A stretch of DNA of 64,000 bases from Ruegeria sp. HKCCSA071 (lineage in GTDB: Bacteria > Pseudomonadota > Alphaproteobacteria > Rhodobacterales > Rhodobacteraceae): assembly GCF_017872555.1 (NCBI RefSeq), contig NZ_JAEDOX010000004.1:62001-126000 (forward strand). Reading direction: 5' to 3'. The translations under genes and the position numbers were made by a program. Under the pieces are notes generated by a model. That model did not search any database. It had not been told where the DNA came from and worked only from the letters and a program-made list of their open reading frames with translations. Positions 56,892 to 64,000 of this stretch are shown in pieces; position 1 is the stretch's first letter; each line of letters begins with the position of its first letter.

Positions 56892-58957
56892 AACCCAAAA
56901 CTGCCATACGGGATAAACCGAACCATATCACCGGGTTGGATATGCCGGGCACCATCTTCTATTTCGACCAGCCCTTCGGCCCAGCTGAGCCCGCTGATCC
57001 GGCCCGATCCTTCTGACTTGAAGACTTCAACCCGGCCTTCCCGTATGCGCGCGCGCAGGTATTCGCGGCGGCCCGGTTTCTTGCGCTTTTCAAAGGCAGC
57101 GGGCACTTCGAACCCTTGCGGCTCGATCCAGCCTTCACCCGACATCAGGCCCAACGCCGGTCGCGCAAAGATCAAGGTGCAGACCAAAGCGGCAACGGGA
57201 TTGCCGGGCAGTCCAAAGACCGGGGTTCCAGACCACAACCCCAAAGCCAGAGGGCGACCGGGTTTCAAGGCGATCCGCCAGTGTTGCATCGCCCCCGCCT
57301 GGCGCAGCAAGGCAGATACGTGGTCTTCGTCACCAGCAGATGCGCCACCACTCGTCAGTATCACATCTGCCTGTTCCGCAGCCTGGTCCAGCCGTTCCCG
57401 CAGGGCGTCCCGATCATCTGACACACGCCCCATATCCACAGGCACAAACCCCAGCCTTTCGACCAGAGACAAAAGCATCGGGCGGTTGGCGTCGAATATC
57501 TGACCCGGTCCGGCGCACTCTCCGGCGTCGACCAGTTCATCACCGGTCGATACCACGGCGACACGCAGCGGTTTGCGCACCTTCACCTCGGCAATGCCCA
57601 AAGCGGTGAGCAGCGCAAGATCAGCCGGTGTCAATCGGCGCCCTGTAGGCAAGGCCAGATCGCCCGCGGCCACATCCTCGCCCGCTTGCCTGGTATTTGC
57701 CCCCTGTTTCAGCGGACCATGGAATGCGATATGCCCGTCTTTTACTGTGACATCCTCTTCCAGAATAACCGTATCCACCCCGTCAGGCAGCGCCGCACCC
57801 GTCAGAACGCGCACTGCCTTGCCCGCAGGAACGTCACCCTCAAACGGAATACCGGCTGCTGCACGCCCATCGACCAGCGGCAGGACCTGTGGCCCATCTG
57901 AAACCGGACCAGCGAACCCGAACCCATCCACGGCTGTATTCGGCTGCGGCGGGTTGGAACGTTGGGCTGTCACATCCTCTGCCAGAATGCGCCCACTCGC
58001 CTTGTTCAGCGCGACCACCTCGACCGAGGTAATCGGATGCAACACGTCGCGCAAATAGGCCAAGGCGTCATCAACCGGCGTCCACTCCACACCCGCTGGC
58101 AACGCAAAACAATCGTTGCGCAACGGTGGCGGGGCTATGTTTGGCTTTTTCTGAGTCACACCCAATATCCAGCCTTCCTCTGCCGCTGAAACATCTAATT
58201 GCGCATTCAACTCCTGCTCTGTCAAACGCGACAGAGTCAAGGCGACCTGTTCGACCTGCCAGGCATCCTTGATCCGCCCGTCCGGTGGCGCACCCAAGGT
58301 GAGCGACGGCCAGATTTCCACAAAGGCGACGGGTTTTTCCAACGGCTCGAACGGCCAGACCGCGACTTGTCCGGCAAAGCGATGGCGGAGCCTGCTTAGG
58401 ACTGGAAGCCCCATCATCACCTGCCCACCGACCGCGCCTGCACCCGCCATCTGCCAGCAGGTGAAACTGCCTTTTGCCAAGGCTTCAACCGCACGACGGT
58501 CGGAAAACGGATTGGAATAGCCCGTTTTGGTTCTCGGCAAACCATCAATGTCACGCCCGAGGCCATTCATCCAAAATGGGCCTCTTCCTCCGAATTGTCG
58601 ATTGATCCGGCCTGCCAAGTCGAAACGATTGTTCGTTTTCGAACCGTCCTCGACATGCTGTTTGAACCAGTCCCACAAGGTCAAGGGGTCATCCGTACCG
58701 GTCATCGCGCGGGCAAAACCCTTCGGGTATCCAAAAGGGAAATCAAACCCCAGAAACAGGCGACGACCTGCCTTCAGTTCGGTGCGGATCAGGGCATCCA
58801 GCCACGCCTCGGCAAGCGCCCGGTTGCGCAGGTATTCGGGTTCCTGTGCCTGCCCTTCACGCACAATACAGGCCCAGATCGCGTCTTTGCGCGGTGTTGG
58901 CCCGGTGTCATTTCCACCAGACCAGTCCACCATGGCAAAGGTCTGGAACGGGGTCAC
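56888..58957 (-). CDS. moeA: Fusion of an unknown N-terminal domain with MoeA
   Basis: 689 residues, against about 400 for ordinary MoeA. Residues about 1-290 are an uncharacterised domain with MVDWSGGNDTG near residue 8, FLGFDFPFGYPKGFA near residue 68 and AFVEIWPSL near residue 210, possibly related to DUF429-like RNase H folds (weak). Residues about 300-689 are MoeA: domain III signature VISTGDEL-like VVSTGDELVDAG near residue 457, TSGGASAGDEDHV near residue 525, and GLPGNPVAALV near residue 580. MoeA inserts molybdenum into adenylylated molybdopterin. The fusion sits in the molybdenum-cofactor operon. Confidence 0.88.
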   Translation of the reverse strand: MTPFQTFAMVDWSGGNDTGPTPRKDAIWACIVREGQAQEPEYLRNRALAEAWLDALIRTELKAGRRLFLGFDFPFGYPKGFARAMTGTDDPLTLWDWFKQHVEDGSKTNNRFDLAGRINRQFGGRGPFWMNGLGRDIDGLPRTKTGYSNPFSDRRAVEALAKGSFTCWQMAGAGAVGGQVMMGLPVLSRLRHRFAGQVAVWPFEPLEKPVAFVEIWPSLTLGAPPDGRIKDAWQVEQVALTLSRLTEQELNAQLDVSAAEEGWILGVTQKKPNIAPPPLRNDCFALPAGVEWTPVDDALAYLRDVLHPITSVEVVALNKASGRILAEDVTAQRSNPPQPNTAVDGFGFAGPVSDGPQVLPLVDGRAAAGIPFEGDVPAGKAVRVLTGAALPDGVDTVILEEDVTVKDGHIAFHGPLKQGANTRQAGEDVAAGDLALPTGRRLTPADLALLTALGIAEVKVRKPLRVAVVSTGDELVDAGECAGPGQIFDANRPMLLSLVERLGFVPVDMGRVSDDRDALRERLDQAAEQADVILTSGGASAGDEDHVSALLRQAGAMQHWRIALKPGRPLALGLWSGTPVFGLPGNPVAALVCTLIFARPALGLMSGEGWIEPQGFEVPAAFEKRKKPGRREYLRARIREGRVEVFKSEGSGRISGLSWAEGLVEIEDGARHIQPGDMVRFIPYGSFGL

Positions 58958-59445
58958 AAACCGACCTCATCCAATATGAAGTCCGCGATCCGGACTGTGT
59001 CGTTCAGGTCGAAAACCGGACGATCCAGTTCCAGCGCCGTGTCGCTGGCAACAGCACGAATAGTTTCGTTTTCAATCGCAATCAGAGGATTTCCCGCCTC
59101 GGCGCGAAACGCCTCGATCTTTGGGTGGCCTTCCCGCTTGAAGCCTTCAACCAGCACCAGATCAACCGGTGAAAGCCGCGCCAGCAGTTCGCCCAATGGC
59201 GGCTCGGGTGCGCCGCGCAGCTCCTGCATCAAGGCGACGCGCTGCCCCGACGCAAGCAACACCTCGCTGGCGCCAGCAACGCGGTGACGATGACTGTCCG
59301 TGCCCGGCTGATCCACATCGACGCCGTGATGCGCGTGCTTGACGGTTGAGACGGCAAAGCCCCGCCCCGTGATCTCGGCCACCAGCCGTTCCATCAGCCC
59401 TGTTTTGCCTGCGTTTTTCCAGCCAGTGACGCCGTAGACTCTCAT
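58954..59445 (-). CDS. mobB: Molybdopterin-guanine dinucleotide biosynthesis protein B
   Basis: 163 residues. GTP-binding P-loop GWKNAGKTGLMERLV near residue 7, HAHHGVDVDQPGTDSHRHRVAGA near residue 38, and VLVEGFKREGHPKIEAFR near residue 98. Assists MobA in adding GMP to Mo-molybdopterin. Four-base overlaps on both sides. Confidence 0.93.
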   Translation of the reverse strand: MRVYGVTGWKNAGKTGLMERLVAEITGRGFAVSTVKHAHHGVDVDQPGTDSHRHRVAGASEVLLASGQRVALMQELRGAPEPPLGELLARLSPVDLVLVEGFKREGHPKIEAFRAEAGNPLIAIENETIRAVASDTALELDRPVFDLNDTVRIADFILDEVGL

Positions 59446-60098
59446 ACCTGCTCCAACAATGTCCGGGCGCGGTCCAGATCGTCAGGCGTATTGACGTTGA
59501 AGAACGGATCAAACGGGTCAGCCTGAAACAAAGCCTCGCGCCCGTCATGTTTATCAGTCCACAGCACGACCTTGCGCAACCCGTCCGTCAGAGCCGCCCG
59601 CAGATCATCGCGCAACGCCACAGGCCAGAGCCCAAAGGTCGGGTGCCGGTTGACCCGCCTGCCCCCACCGGATTTCAGCGCCTCGTCGCCCGTTCGCGGA
59701 GTAGTGGCCAAGACCAGAGGATGCACCTGCCCCGCTGCCGCCTCTTGCAGGCGCGCCACCAGATCACGTGGGAAGAACGGTGTATCTGCGGCAGCCGTTA
59801 CGATGCTGTCGGCCCCCTGGTCTGCCGCCCAATCGAGCCCCGCCAGAACACCGGCCAAAGGGCCAGCGAAGCCTTCGATCGAGTCAGGCAGAACGGGTAG
59901 CGTCAGATCGCTGAAACGCTCGGGGTCGCCATTTGCGTTCAGGGCCAAACCATCGACTTGCGGAGACAGCCGGTCAACGACATGGGACAGCAAGCTCTGC
60001 CCACCAATCTGCAATAGACCTTTGTCACCGCCGCCCATCCGGGTGGCCTGCCCGCCTGCGAGGATGACGCCGAGGGGTTTCCTGTTTTCATCACTCAT
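59442..60098 (-). CDS. mobA: Molybdenum cofactor guanylyltransferase
   Basis: 218 residues. Transfers GMP from GTP to the molybdenum cofactor to give the MGD form used by formate dehydrogenases and DMSO-reductase-type enzymes. LAGGQATRMGGGDKGLLQIG (residues 14-33) is the nucleotidyltransferase signature; ADTPFFPRDLVARL near residue 102 holds the metal-binding Asp. Coupled to fdhD and mobB. Confidence 0.95.
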   Translation of the reverse strand: MSDENRKPLGVILAGGQATRMGGGDKGLLQIGGQSLLSHVVDRLSPQVDGLALNANGDPERFSDLTLPVLPDSIEGFAGPLAGVLAGLDWAADQGADSIVTAAADTPFFPRDLVARLQEAAAGQVHPLVLATTPRTGDEALKSGGGRRVNRHPTFGLWPVALRDDLRAALTDGLRKVVLWTDKHDGREALFQADPFDPFFNVNTPDDLDRARTLLEQV

Positions 60099-61033
60099 TG
60101 GCTACTCTTCCGCCGGTGTTTCCTGTCTTCGGCCACAACCGTCGACGGGTCCACATCACGAACCAACCGTTCCTCACCAGAAAGACAAACAAAGCGCTGT
60201 CCTCGCATCCGACCGATCAGCGTAAGGCCTACCTCACGCGCGATCTCAACACCCCAGGCGGTGAATCCGGAACGGGACGCCAATACGGGAATGCCCATCA
60301 TCGCCGTTTTGATCACCATCTCGGATGTCAGGCGACCGGTGGTATAAAGGATTTTGTCCGCTGCCGTCGCCCCCTCGGACAGCATCCAGCCTGCGATCTT
60401 GTCGACAGCGTTATGGCGACCCACGTCTTCCATATAAACCAGCGGGCGGTTTTCCCGGCACAAGACAGTCCCATGAATTGCCCCGGCCTCAAGATAAAGC
60501 GACGGGGTGCGGTTGATCTTGGCCGCCAGTTCGTAAAGCCACGAGGTACGGACCTGCACTTGCGGCAGCTGAACGCCCTCAAGGCCCTCCATCATGTCCC
60601 CGAATACTGTGCCCACAGCGCAACCACTGGTGCGCGTCTTTTTCTTCAGCTTGTCCTCGTACGAAGTCGCGCGTGCGGTGCGGACAACTACGGTTTCAAG
60701 ATCATCATCGTAATCGACACGGGTAATCTCATCACCAGCCAGCAGCATGCCCTGATTTCGCAGAAAACCCAGCGCCAGATATTCGGGATAGTCGCCAATG
60801 GTCATCGCCGTCACAATTTCCTGCGCGTTGAGGAAGATCGTCAGTGGGCGCTCTTCAACCACTGAAATCTGACTGACCTCGCCATTCTGGTCCACCCCCT
60901 CGACCGCACGGGTCAGGCGGGCCGCGCCCGGATCAGGAGCGATTACATAGTCTGACACGTCGGTTTCGGTGACCAATTGCAACCCCTTCACAAGACCGAT
61001 ACTGCTGCTGGCGTCACCATAGGATTTAGCCAT
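60095..61033 (-). CDS. fdhD: Formate dehydrogenase accessory sulfurtransferase FdhD
   Basis: 312 residues from ATG 61033. Delivers sulfur to the molybdenum cofactor of formate dehydrogenase. Seen: EERPLTIFLNAQEIVTAM near residue 56, the cysteine loop TRTSGCAVGTVFG near residue 130, EDVGRHNAVDKIAGWML near residue 205, and TGRLTSEMVIKTA near residue 228. E. coli FdhD has two Cys in a CXXC; here only the first seems kept. The ATG shares CATG with the divergent azlC start; in-frame GTG/TTG codons about 15 residues later are alternative starts. No formate dehydrogenase structural gene is in the window. Confidence 0.92.
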   Translation of the reverse strand: MAKSYGDASSSIGLVKGLQLVTETDVSDYVIAPDPGAARLTRAVEGVDQNGEVSQISVVEERPLTIFLNAQEIVTAMTIGDYPEYLALGFLRNQGMLLAGDEITRVDYDDDLETVVVRTARATSYEDKLKKKTRTSGCAVGTVFGDMMEGLEGVQLPQVQVRTSWLYELAAKINRTPSLYLEAGAIHGTVLCRENRPLVYMEDVGRHNAVDKIAGWMLSEGATAADKILYTTGRLTSEMVIKTAMMGIPVLASRSGFTAWGVEIAREVGLTLIGRMRGQRFVCLSGEERLVRDVDPSTVVAEDRKHRRKSSQ

Positions 61034-61742
61034 GGCCTCTGCCACATCCAAGTCATACTTCTGGAAAGGTTTTCGCGACGGCACGCCGTTTGTCTTCGTG
61101 GCTGTGCCTTTTGGTCTGTTGTTCGGTGTCTTCTCGACAGAAGCAGGGTTGAATATCGTGCAGACCATTGCCTTTTCCATCACTGTTTTTGCAGGCGCGG
61201 CGCAGTTCACAGCTCTGCAACTTCTGCAGGATGAAACGCCGACAATCATCGTTTTGATCTCGGCCCTGGCAGTGAACCTGCGGGTCGCGATGTATTCCGC
61301 GTCGCTGACGCCGTATCTGGGTGCCGCGCCCTTGTGGCAGAGAGCATGTGCGGCTTACCTGATCGTGGATCAGTCTTACGCCTGTTCAATCGCGCAGTTC
61401 GAAAAAAAGCCTGATCTGGCGATCCCCCAGCGAATGGCCTATTTCCTGGGTTCGGTCACTCCGATCACACCGCTGTGGGTTTTGGGAACCTGTCTGGGTG
61501 CCGTGCTGGGCGCTCAAATACCGGAAAGCTGGGCGCTGGACTTTGCCCTGCCGATCACCTTTCTGGCGATGATCGGGCCAATGATGCGTACGCTGGCCCA
61601 TGTCATCGCCGCCCTGGTCGCCATTGTCGTTGCCCTGCTGACCGTGAGTGTGCCGTTCAATCTGGGCCTGCTGATCGCAGGCGCGGCAGGGATGATGGCC
61701 GGTGCGCAGGCAGAATTGATGCTAAAGCGGAACGCGCCATGA
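61032..61742 (+). CDS. azlC: AzlC family branched-chain amino acid exporter, large subunit
   Basis: 236 residues with about six to seven helices. AzlC signatures: PFVFVAVPFGLLFGVFSTEAG near residue 20, FAGAAQFTALQLL near residue 53, and NLRVAMYSASLTPYL near residue 82. Exports branched-chain amino acids together with AzlD. AGGA is 7 bases before the ATG at 61032, whose first two bases are shared with the divergent fdhD start, leaving no intergenic space. Confidence 0.92.
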   Translation: MASATSKSYFWKGFRDGTPFVFVAVPFGLLFGVFSTEAGLNIVQTIAFSITVFAGAAQFTALQLLQDETPTIIVLISALAVNLRVAMYSASLTPYLGAAPLWQRACAAYLIVDQSYACSIAQFEKKPDLAIPQRMAYFLGSVTPITPLWVLGTCLGAVLGAQIPESWALDFALPITFLAMIGPMMRTLAHVIAALVAIVVALLTVSVPFNLGLLIAGAAGMMAGAQAELMLKRNAP

Positions 61743-62071
61743 ACCAGATCGACCAGACAACAATATGGATCATCATCGTGGGTCTTGCGGTGGGCAGCTA
61801 TGCTTTGCGCTTTACCTTCATCGGTCTCGTCGGTGATCGCCCGATGCCGCCCTGGTTGTTACGTCACCTTCGATATACAGCCGTAGCCATCCTGCCCGCA
61901 TTGATCGCGCCGCTGGTGGTTTGGCCTGCAGCCACCGAAGGACAACCGGATATACCCCGTATGTCGGCCGCAGCGGTTGCATTGTCTGTGGGCATTCTAA
62001 CCAAAAACGTGCTGGCGGCCATTTTTACCGGGGCGGCAACACTTTACACATTGCTGTATCTAGTTGGATGA
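61739..62071 (+). CDS. azlD: AzlD family small subunit
   Basis: 110 residues, four hydrophobic helices. SYALRFTFIGLVGDRPMPPW near residue 20 and YTAVAILPALIAPLV near residue 47 are AzlD-like. Start overlaps the azlC stop by four bases. Its end overlaps that of the convergent lipoprotein gene by 12 bases. Confidence 0.9.
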   Translation: MNQIDQTTIWIIIVGLAVGSYALRFTFIGLVGDRPMPPWLLRHLRYTAVAILPALIAPLVVWPAATEGQPDIPRMSAAAVALSVGILTKNVLAAIFTGAATLYTLLYLVG

Positions 62072-62692
62072 AGCCGCGTCCAGCTGGTTCAGGCGCGCAT
62101 TGTTGAACGCCAGTCCCTTTTGCAGGTCCGCGTCGTCGTTTTCACGGTATTCCGCCGTTTGAACACCTTGCAACGCCCCAAACTGATCGGACAGTTTGAC
62201 CGGATAGAATGTGGTCGTGATCTGTTCGAACCCCGGAACCTGCTGCAACAGCTGCGAGGTAGAGTTTGCACAGAATGCACCAGCCACCGGGCCCATCTGC
62301 TTGGCCAGTTGCAATGCAATTTCGGCCTGCTGCGGAGTGACCTCGATCGTCTGGATGCGCGCATAATGTGTTTCGCGGGCGTGGCTGCTGCGATACGCTC
62401 GTTCGACATTCGGGGTAATACCGTAAAGCACATCGTTCCTGATCGGTACAACATCCGCCCGGAACGATCCTGCCGGGTCGAAAATAACCCGCTCACTGCC
62501 GCTGATCATCAGCGACGTGTGCGCGCCCGAACCGGTCCGGGTGCTGATCATCGTGTACAAGGTCAGGGTCGATGGCCCCGGATCGCGATAGGAGCGGGAC
62601 GTAATTTCAGTCTGATCCGCTTGCGGGCGCTGTGACGCAGCGCAACCAGCCAACGTTGCGGCCAAAAGACACGCAGTCAATATCCTGAGCAA
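62060..62692 (-). CDS. Putative lipoprotein of unknown function
   Basis: About 210 residues from a TTG start at 62692, chosen because it gives a clean lipoprotein signal: LRILTACLLAATLAGC, Cys17 lipidated. The frame is open upstream but without signal character. The mature part is mixed alpha/beta with no motif I recognise; STLTLYTMISTRTGSGAHTS near residue 38 and AFCANSTSQLLQQVPGFEQ near residue 150 stand out. It lies 17 bases behind the oxidase subunit IV gene and may be co-transcribed. Confidence 0.65.
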   Translation of the reverse strand: MLRILTACLLAATLAGCAASQRPQADQTEITSRSYRDPGPSTLTLYTMISTRTGSGAHTSLMISGSERVIFDPAGSFRADVVPIRNDVLYGITPNVERAYRSSHARETHYARIQTIEVTPQQAEIALQLAKQMGPVAGAFCANSTSQLLQQVPGFEQITTTFYPVKLSDQFGALQGVQTAEYRENDDADLQKGLAFNNARLNQLDAASSN

Positions 62693-62709
62693 AGCCGCCC
62701 CCGAATTGC

Positions 62710-62844
62710 TTACGAGGCGAAAACAGCCAGGAACAGGCACAACAAGGCGATTGCAACCACACACCAGGTGGTGGCTTTGATGAAACCGTTAAAAGTTTTG
62801 GTTTGAACGTCGATGTTCATTTCGCCGTGTTTGTGTTCAGCCAT
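62710..62844 (-). CDS. aa3-type cytochrome c oxidase subunit IV
   Basis: 44 residues: MAEHKHGEMNIDVQTKTFNG, then a single helix ending ALLCLFLAVFAS. This matches the tiny bacterial subunit IV that packs against the aa3 oxidase core. It is unlinked to core oxidase genes here, as usual for this subunit. The ribosome site is weak. Confidence 0.9.
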   Translation of the reverse strand: MAEHKHGEMNIDVQTKTFNGFIKATTWCVVAIALLCLFLAVFAS

Positions 62845-62933
62845 GAGTCTCAGAATCCCAATTCGCGTGTTTGACTTGTTGGATAATGGAAAACAAAACA
62901 CCTGTCACCACGTCATTCGCGCGCAGGGCGCGC

Positions 62934-63473
62934 TTACTTGAGGACCGAGCATCCGGGATACCCAAACCCCCACCGCCAAGGCAGGCCGCTGCACGGCCCG
63001 CCACCGAATCGAACCGCCCCATACATGGCATCCGCAGTAATCGCATAAATGGAGCGAATCTGATCAGGTTCCATATCATAGCGATCGGCATATTCGTCAG
63101 CATACAGATCTCCATGCGCCGCAACACAGGCATGCAGGGCATCATCCGCCGCTAAACGCGCGTCATAGCTTTCCTCGGCCGAATCCGTTCCGCCAGCGTT
63201 GTGATATGCCCGGTCGTGGATCACGCAACAGTTTTCCCATGGCGGATGTTCTTCAAAAAGCTCGCCAACCTGTGGGAATTGCTTTGCCACCCAGCGCCAG
63301 CTTGCGGACAACCCACCCGAACACCCGTCTGTTTCGAATGGTTGCAGCTCGGCTCCGTCGCTCTGGTCCATCAAGGCGTGATGGGCAGGCATTTCGAACC
63401 GGCGCATCAAGTCCTGTGCCAAGGCAACATGCGGAATGATGAGTAACAGCAGCGACAGATTAAGGGCTTTCAT
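62934..63473 (-). CDS. Exported phospholipase A2-like protein
   Basis: 179 residues. Signal peptide about residues 1-19 (LLLLIIPHVALA). The mature part has FETDGCSGGLSASW near residue 46, recalling a calcium loop, and WENCCVIHDRAYHNAGG near residue 78 with the CCXXHD motif of secreted phospholipases A2 (His-Asp catalytic pair). Further cysteines (ALHACVA, GGPCSG, GYPGCSV) would form disulfides. Substrate is inferred. Its start overlaps the end of the glycerophosphodiesterase gene by 14 bases, pairing two phospholipid-degrading activities. Confidence 0.7.
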   Translation of the reverse strand: MKALNLSLLLLIIPHVALAQDLMRRFEMPAHHALMDQSDGAELQPFETDGCSGGLSASWRWVAKQFPQVGELFEEHPPWENCCVIHDRAYHNAGGTDSAEESYDARLAADDALHACVAAHGDLYADEYADRYDMEPDQIRSIYAITADAMYGAVRFGGGPCSGLPWRWGFGYPGCSVLK

Positions 63474-64000
63474 CGCGCATCGCCTTGGTGTCGACCTGTA
63501 ACCCGAATGTCGTGGCCAGCCACAACATCAGCCGCTCTGCCGGTCCCATTTCAGCGCGCACGCGCAGAACCTCATTGGCCATGGCCGGGCGATCGGTGAT
63601 CAGGCCATCAACACCCATAGACGCCATTTTGGACATCTGCAGCGGATCGTTCACTGTCCAGACATAGATATCCTTACCGGCATCGTGAACCTTTCGGATC
63701 AGGCCCGGCGTCGCAATCCCTGCATTGACCGCGACAAACTCGCCCTCCAACCCTGACAGATCACCAACGGCTGTGGCCGCCAATACACCCGAACGCCAGT
63801 CCGGGCGCAGTTTCTTCATCTTTTGGACGGCTGGGTATTTCAACGACATGGTGGCGACGTCGTCCTGCATCTCCAGTTCTTCCACCAGATTGATCACCCG
63901 GTTTTCCAGATCGATGTCATGGCCATAGTATTTCAGTTCGATAAGAACCCTGGACTTGCCTTTGGCCGCCTCCAGCACATCACGCAGAGTTGGCGTGCGT
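63460..64000 (-). CDS. Glycerophosphodiester phosphodiesterase family protein, N-terminus cut
   Basis: The visible 180 C-terminal residues show the GDPD barrel: LRDVLEAAKGKSRVLIELKY with the metal-binding Glu in IELK, GKDIYVWTVNDPLQMSKMAS near the end, and GVDGLITDRPA. The frame is open to base 64000, so the N-terminal half with the HRG motif lies outside. The tail after the barrel (AERLMLWLATTFGLQ) may be a membrane-associated helix; its presence suggests a larger membrane GDPD. Hydrolyses glycerophosphodiesters to glycerol-3-phosphate and an alcohol. Confidence 0.85.
   Translation of the reverse strand, partial: RTPTLRDVLEAAKGKSRVLIELKYYGHDIDLENRVINLVEELEMQDDVATMSLKYPAVQKMKKLRPDWRSGVLAATAVGDLSGLEGEFVAVNAGIATPGLIRKVHDAGKDIYVWTVNDPLQMSKMASMGVDGLITDRPAMANEVLRVRAEMGPAERLMLWLATTFGLQVDTKAMRDESP

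Overview
This window reads as a chromosomal segment of a Roseobacter-group alphaproteobacterium (Rhodobacteraceae). The basis is gene content and order: a TCA-cycle block (sdhCDAB, mdh, sucCD, sucAB, lpd) interleaved with ethylmalonyl-CoA (EMC) pathway genes (ccr, ecm, mch, mcl2), an HvrA-type H-NS protein, phaAB, DUF1194, DUF1737 and DUF4175 proteins, a bacterial aa3 oxidase subunit IV, and moderately high GC. No rRNA, tRNA, insertion sequence, prophage or CRISPR array was seen. Almost all of the DNA is coding, and many genes are joined by 4-base stop/start overlaps. The proposed layout follows.

Layout 1-17.4 kb: ccr (cut by the left edge) and a PlsB-like acyltransferase on the minus strand lie divergent from ecm. 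An H-NS-like gene and deoD follow. A minus-strand DUF1989 gene and two very small ORFs precede the sdh operon, in which a sulfotransferase-like gene sits between sdhA and sdhB. Upstream of sdhC are three copies of a GTGATCAC-centred palindrome. Next come a DUF1194 protein, the run mcl2-nnrU-DUF1737-mch (minus), a small exported protein, a TauE-type permease and mdh.

Layout 17.4-28.3 kb: the 2-oxoglutarate dehydrogenase/succinyl-CoA synthetase operon. Its promoter region carries the same tandem palindrome as sdh, with the same 21-bp phasing. Passenger genes are inserted: a GT25 glycosyltransferase between sucC and sucD, then an AT-richer hypothetical gene and a DUF805 gene between sucD and sucA. 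A cluster of nested GC-rich palindromes lies just after sucD. SucB has two tandem lipoyl domains.

Layout 28.3-46.9 kb: a TetR regulator with three operator copies and a divergent flavodoxin-fold oxidoreductase; ftsE-ftsX-plsC-PPOX; a zinc-ribbon membrane protein; a DUF4175 protein; lysA, two tiny lipoproteins and argH; a TlpA-like thioredoxin; two hairpins that mask Shine-Dalgarno sequences, flanking an amber-interrupted small ORF; a sterol-desaturase-type hydroxylase; an EAL protein; phaA-phaB with strong terminators; and a LysR regulator with a DMT exporter.

Layout 46.9-64 kb: YdcH-like, methyltransferase and DUF2007 genes; a long-chain polyprenyl diphosphate synthase; a TPR protein with ispE; ETF-ubiquinone oxidoreductase; soxR with a divergent VOC protein; greA; a coupled molybdenum-cofactor operon fdhD-mobA-mobB-moeA(fusion)-GNAT; azlCD; a lipoprotein with oxidase subunit IV; and a phospholipase A2-like exported protein overlapping a glycerophosphodiester phosphodiesterase cut by the right edge.

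How it works together: phaA and phaB make 3-hydroxybutyryl-CoA for storage or for the EMC pathway. Ccr, Ecm, Mch and Mcl2 carry acetyl-CoA carbon toward glyoxylate, malate and succinyl-CoA, which enter the TCA genes encoded alongside. ETF-QO and the Sdh complex feed the quinone pool, whose side chain is built by the polyprenyl synthase. I did not find a clearly undescribed system. The best candidates are the shared phased operator of the two TCA operons and the Shine-Dalgarno hairpin pair around the broken ORF.
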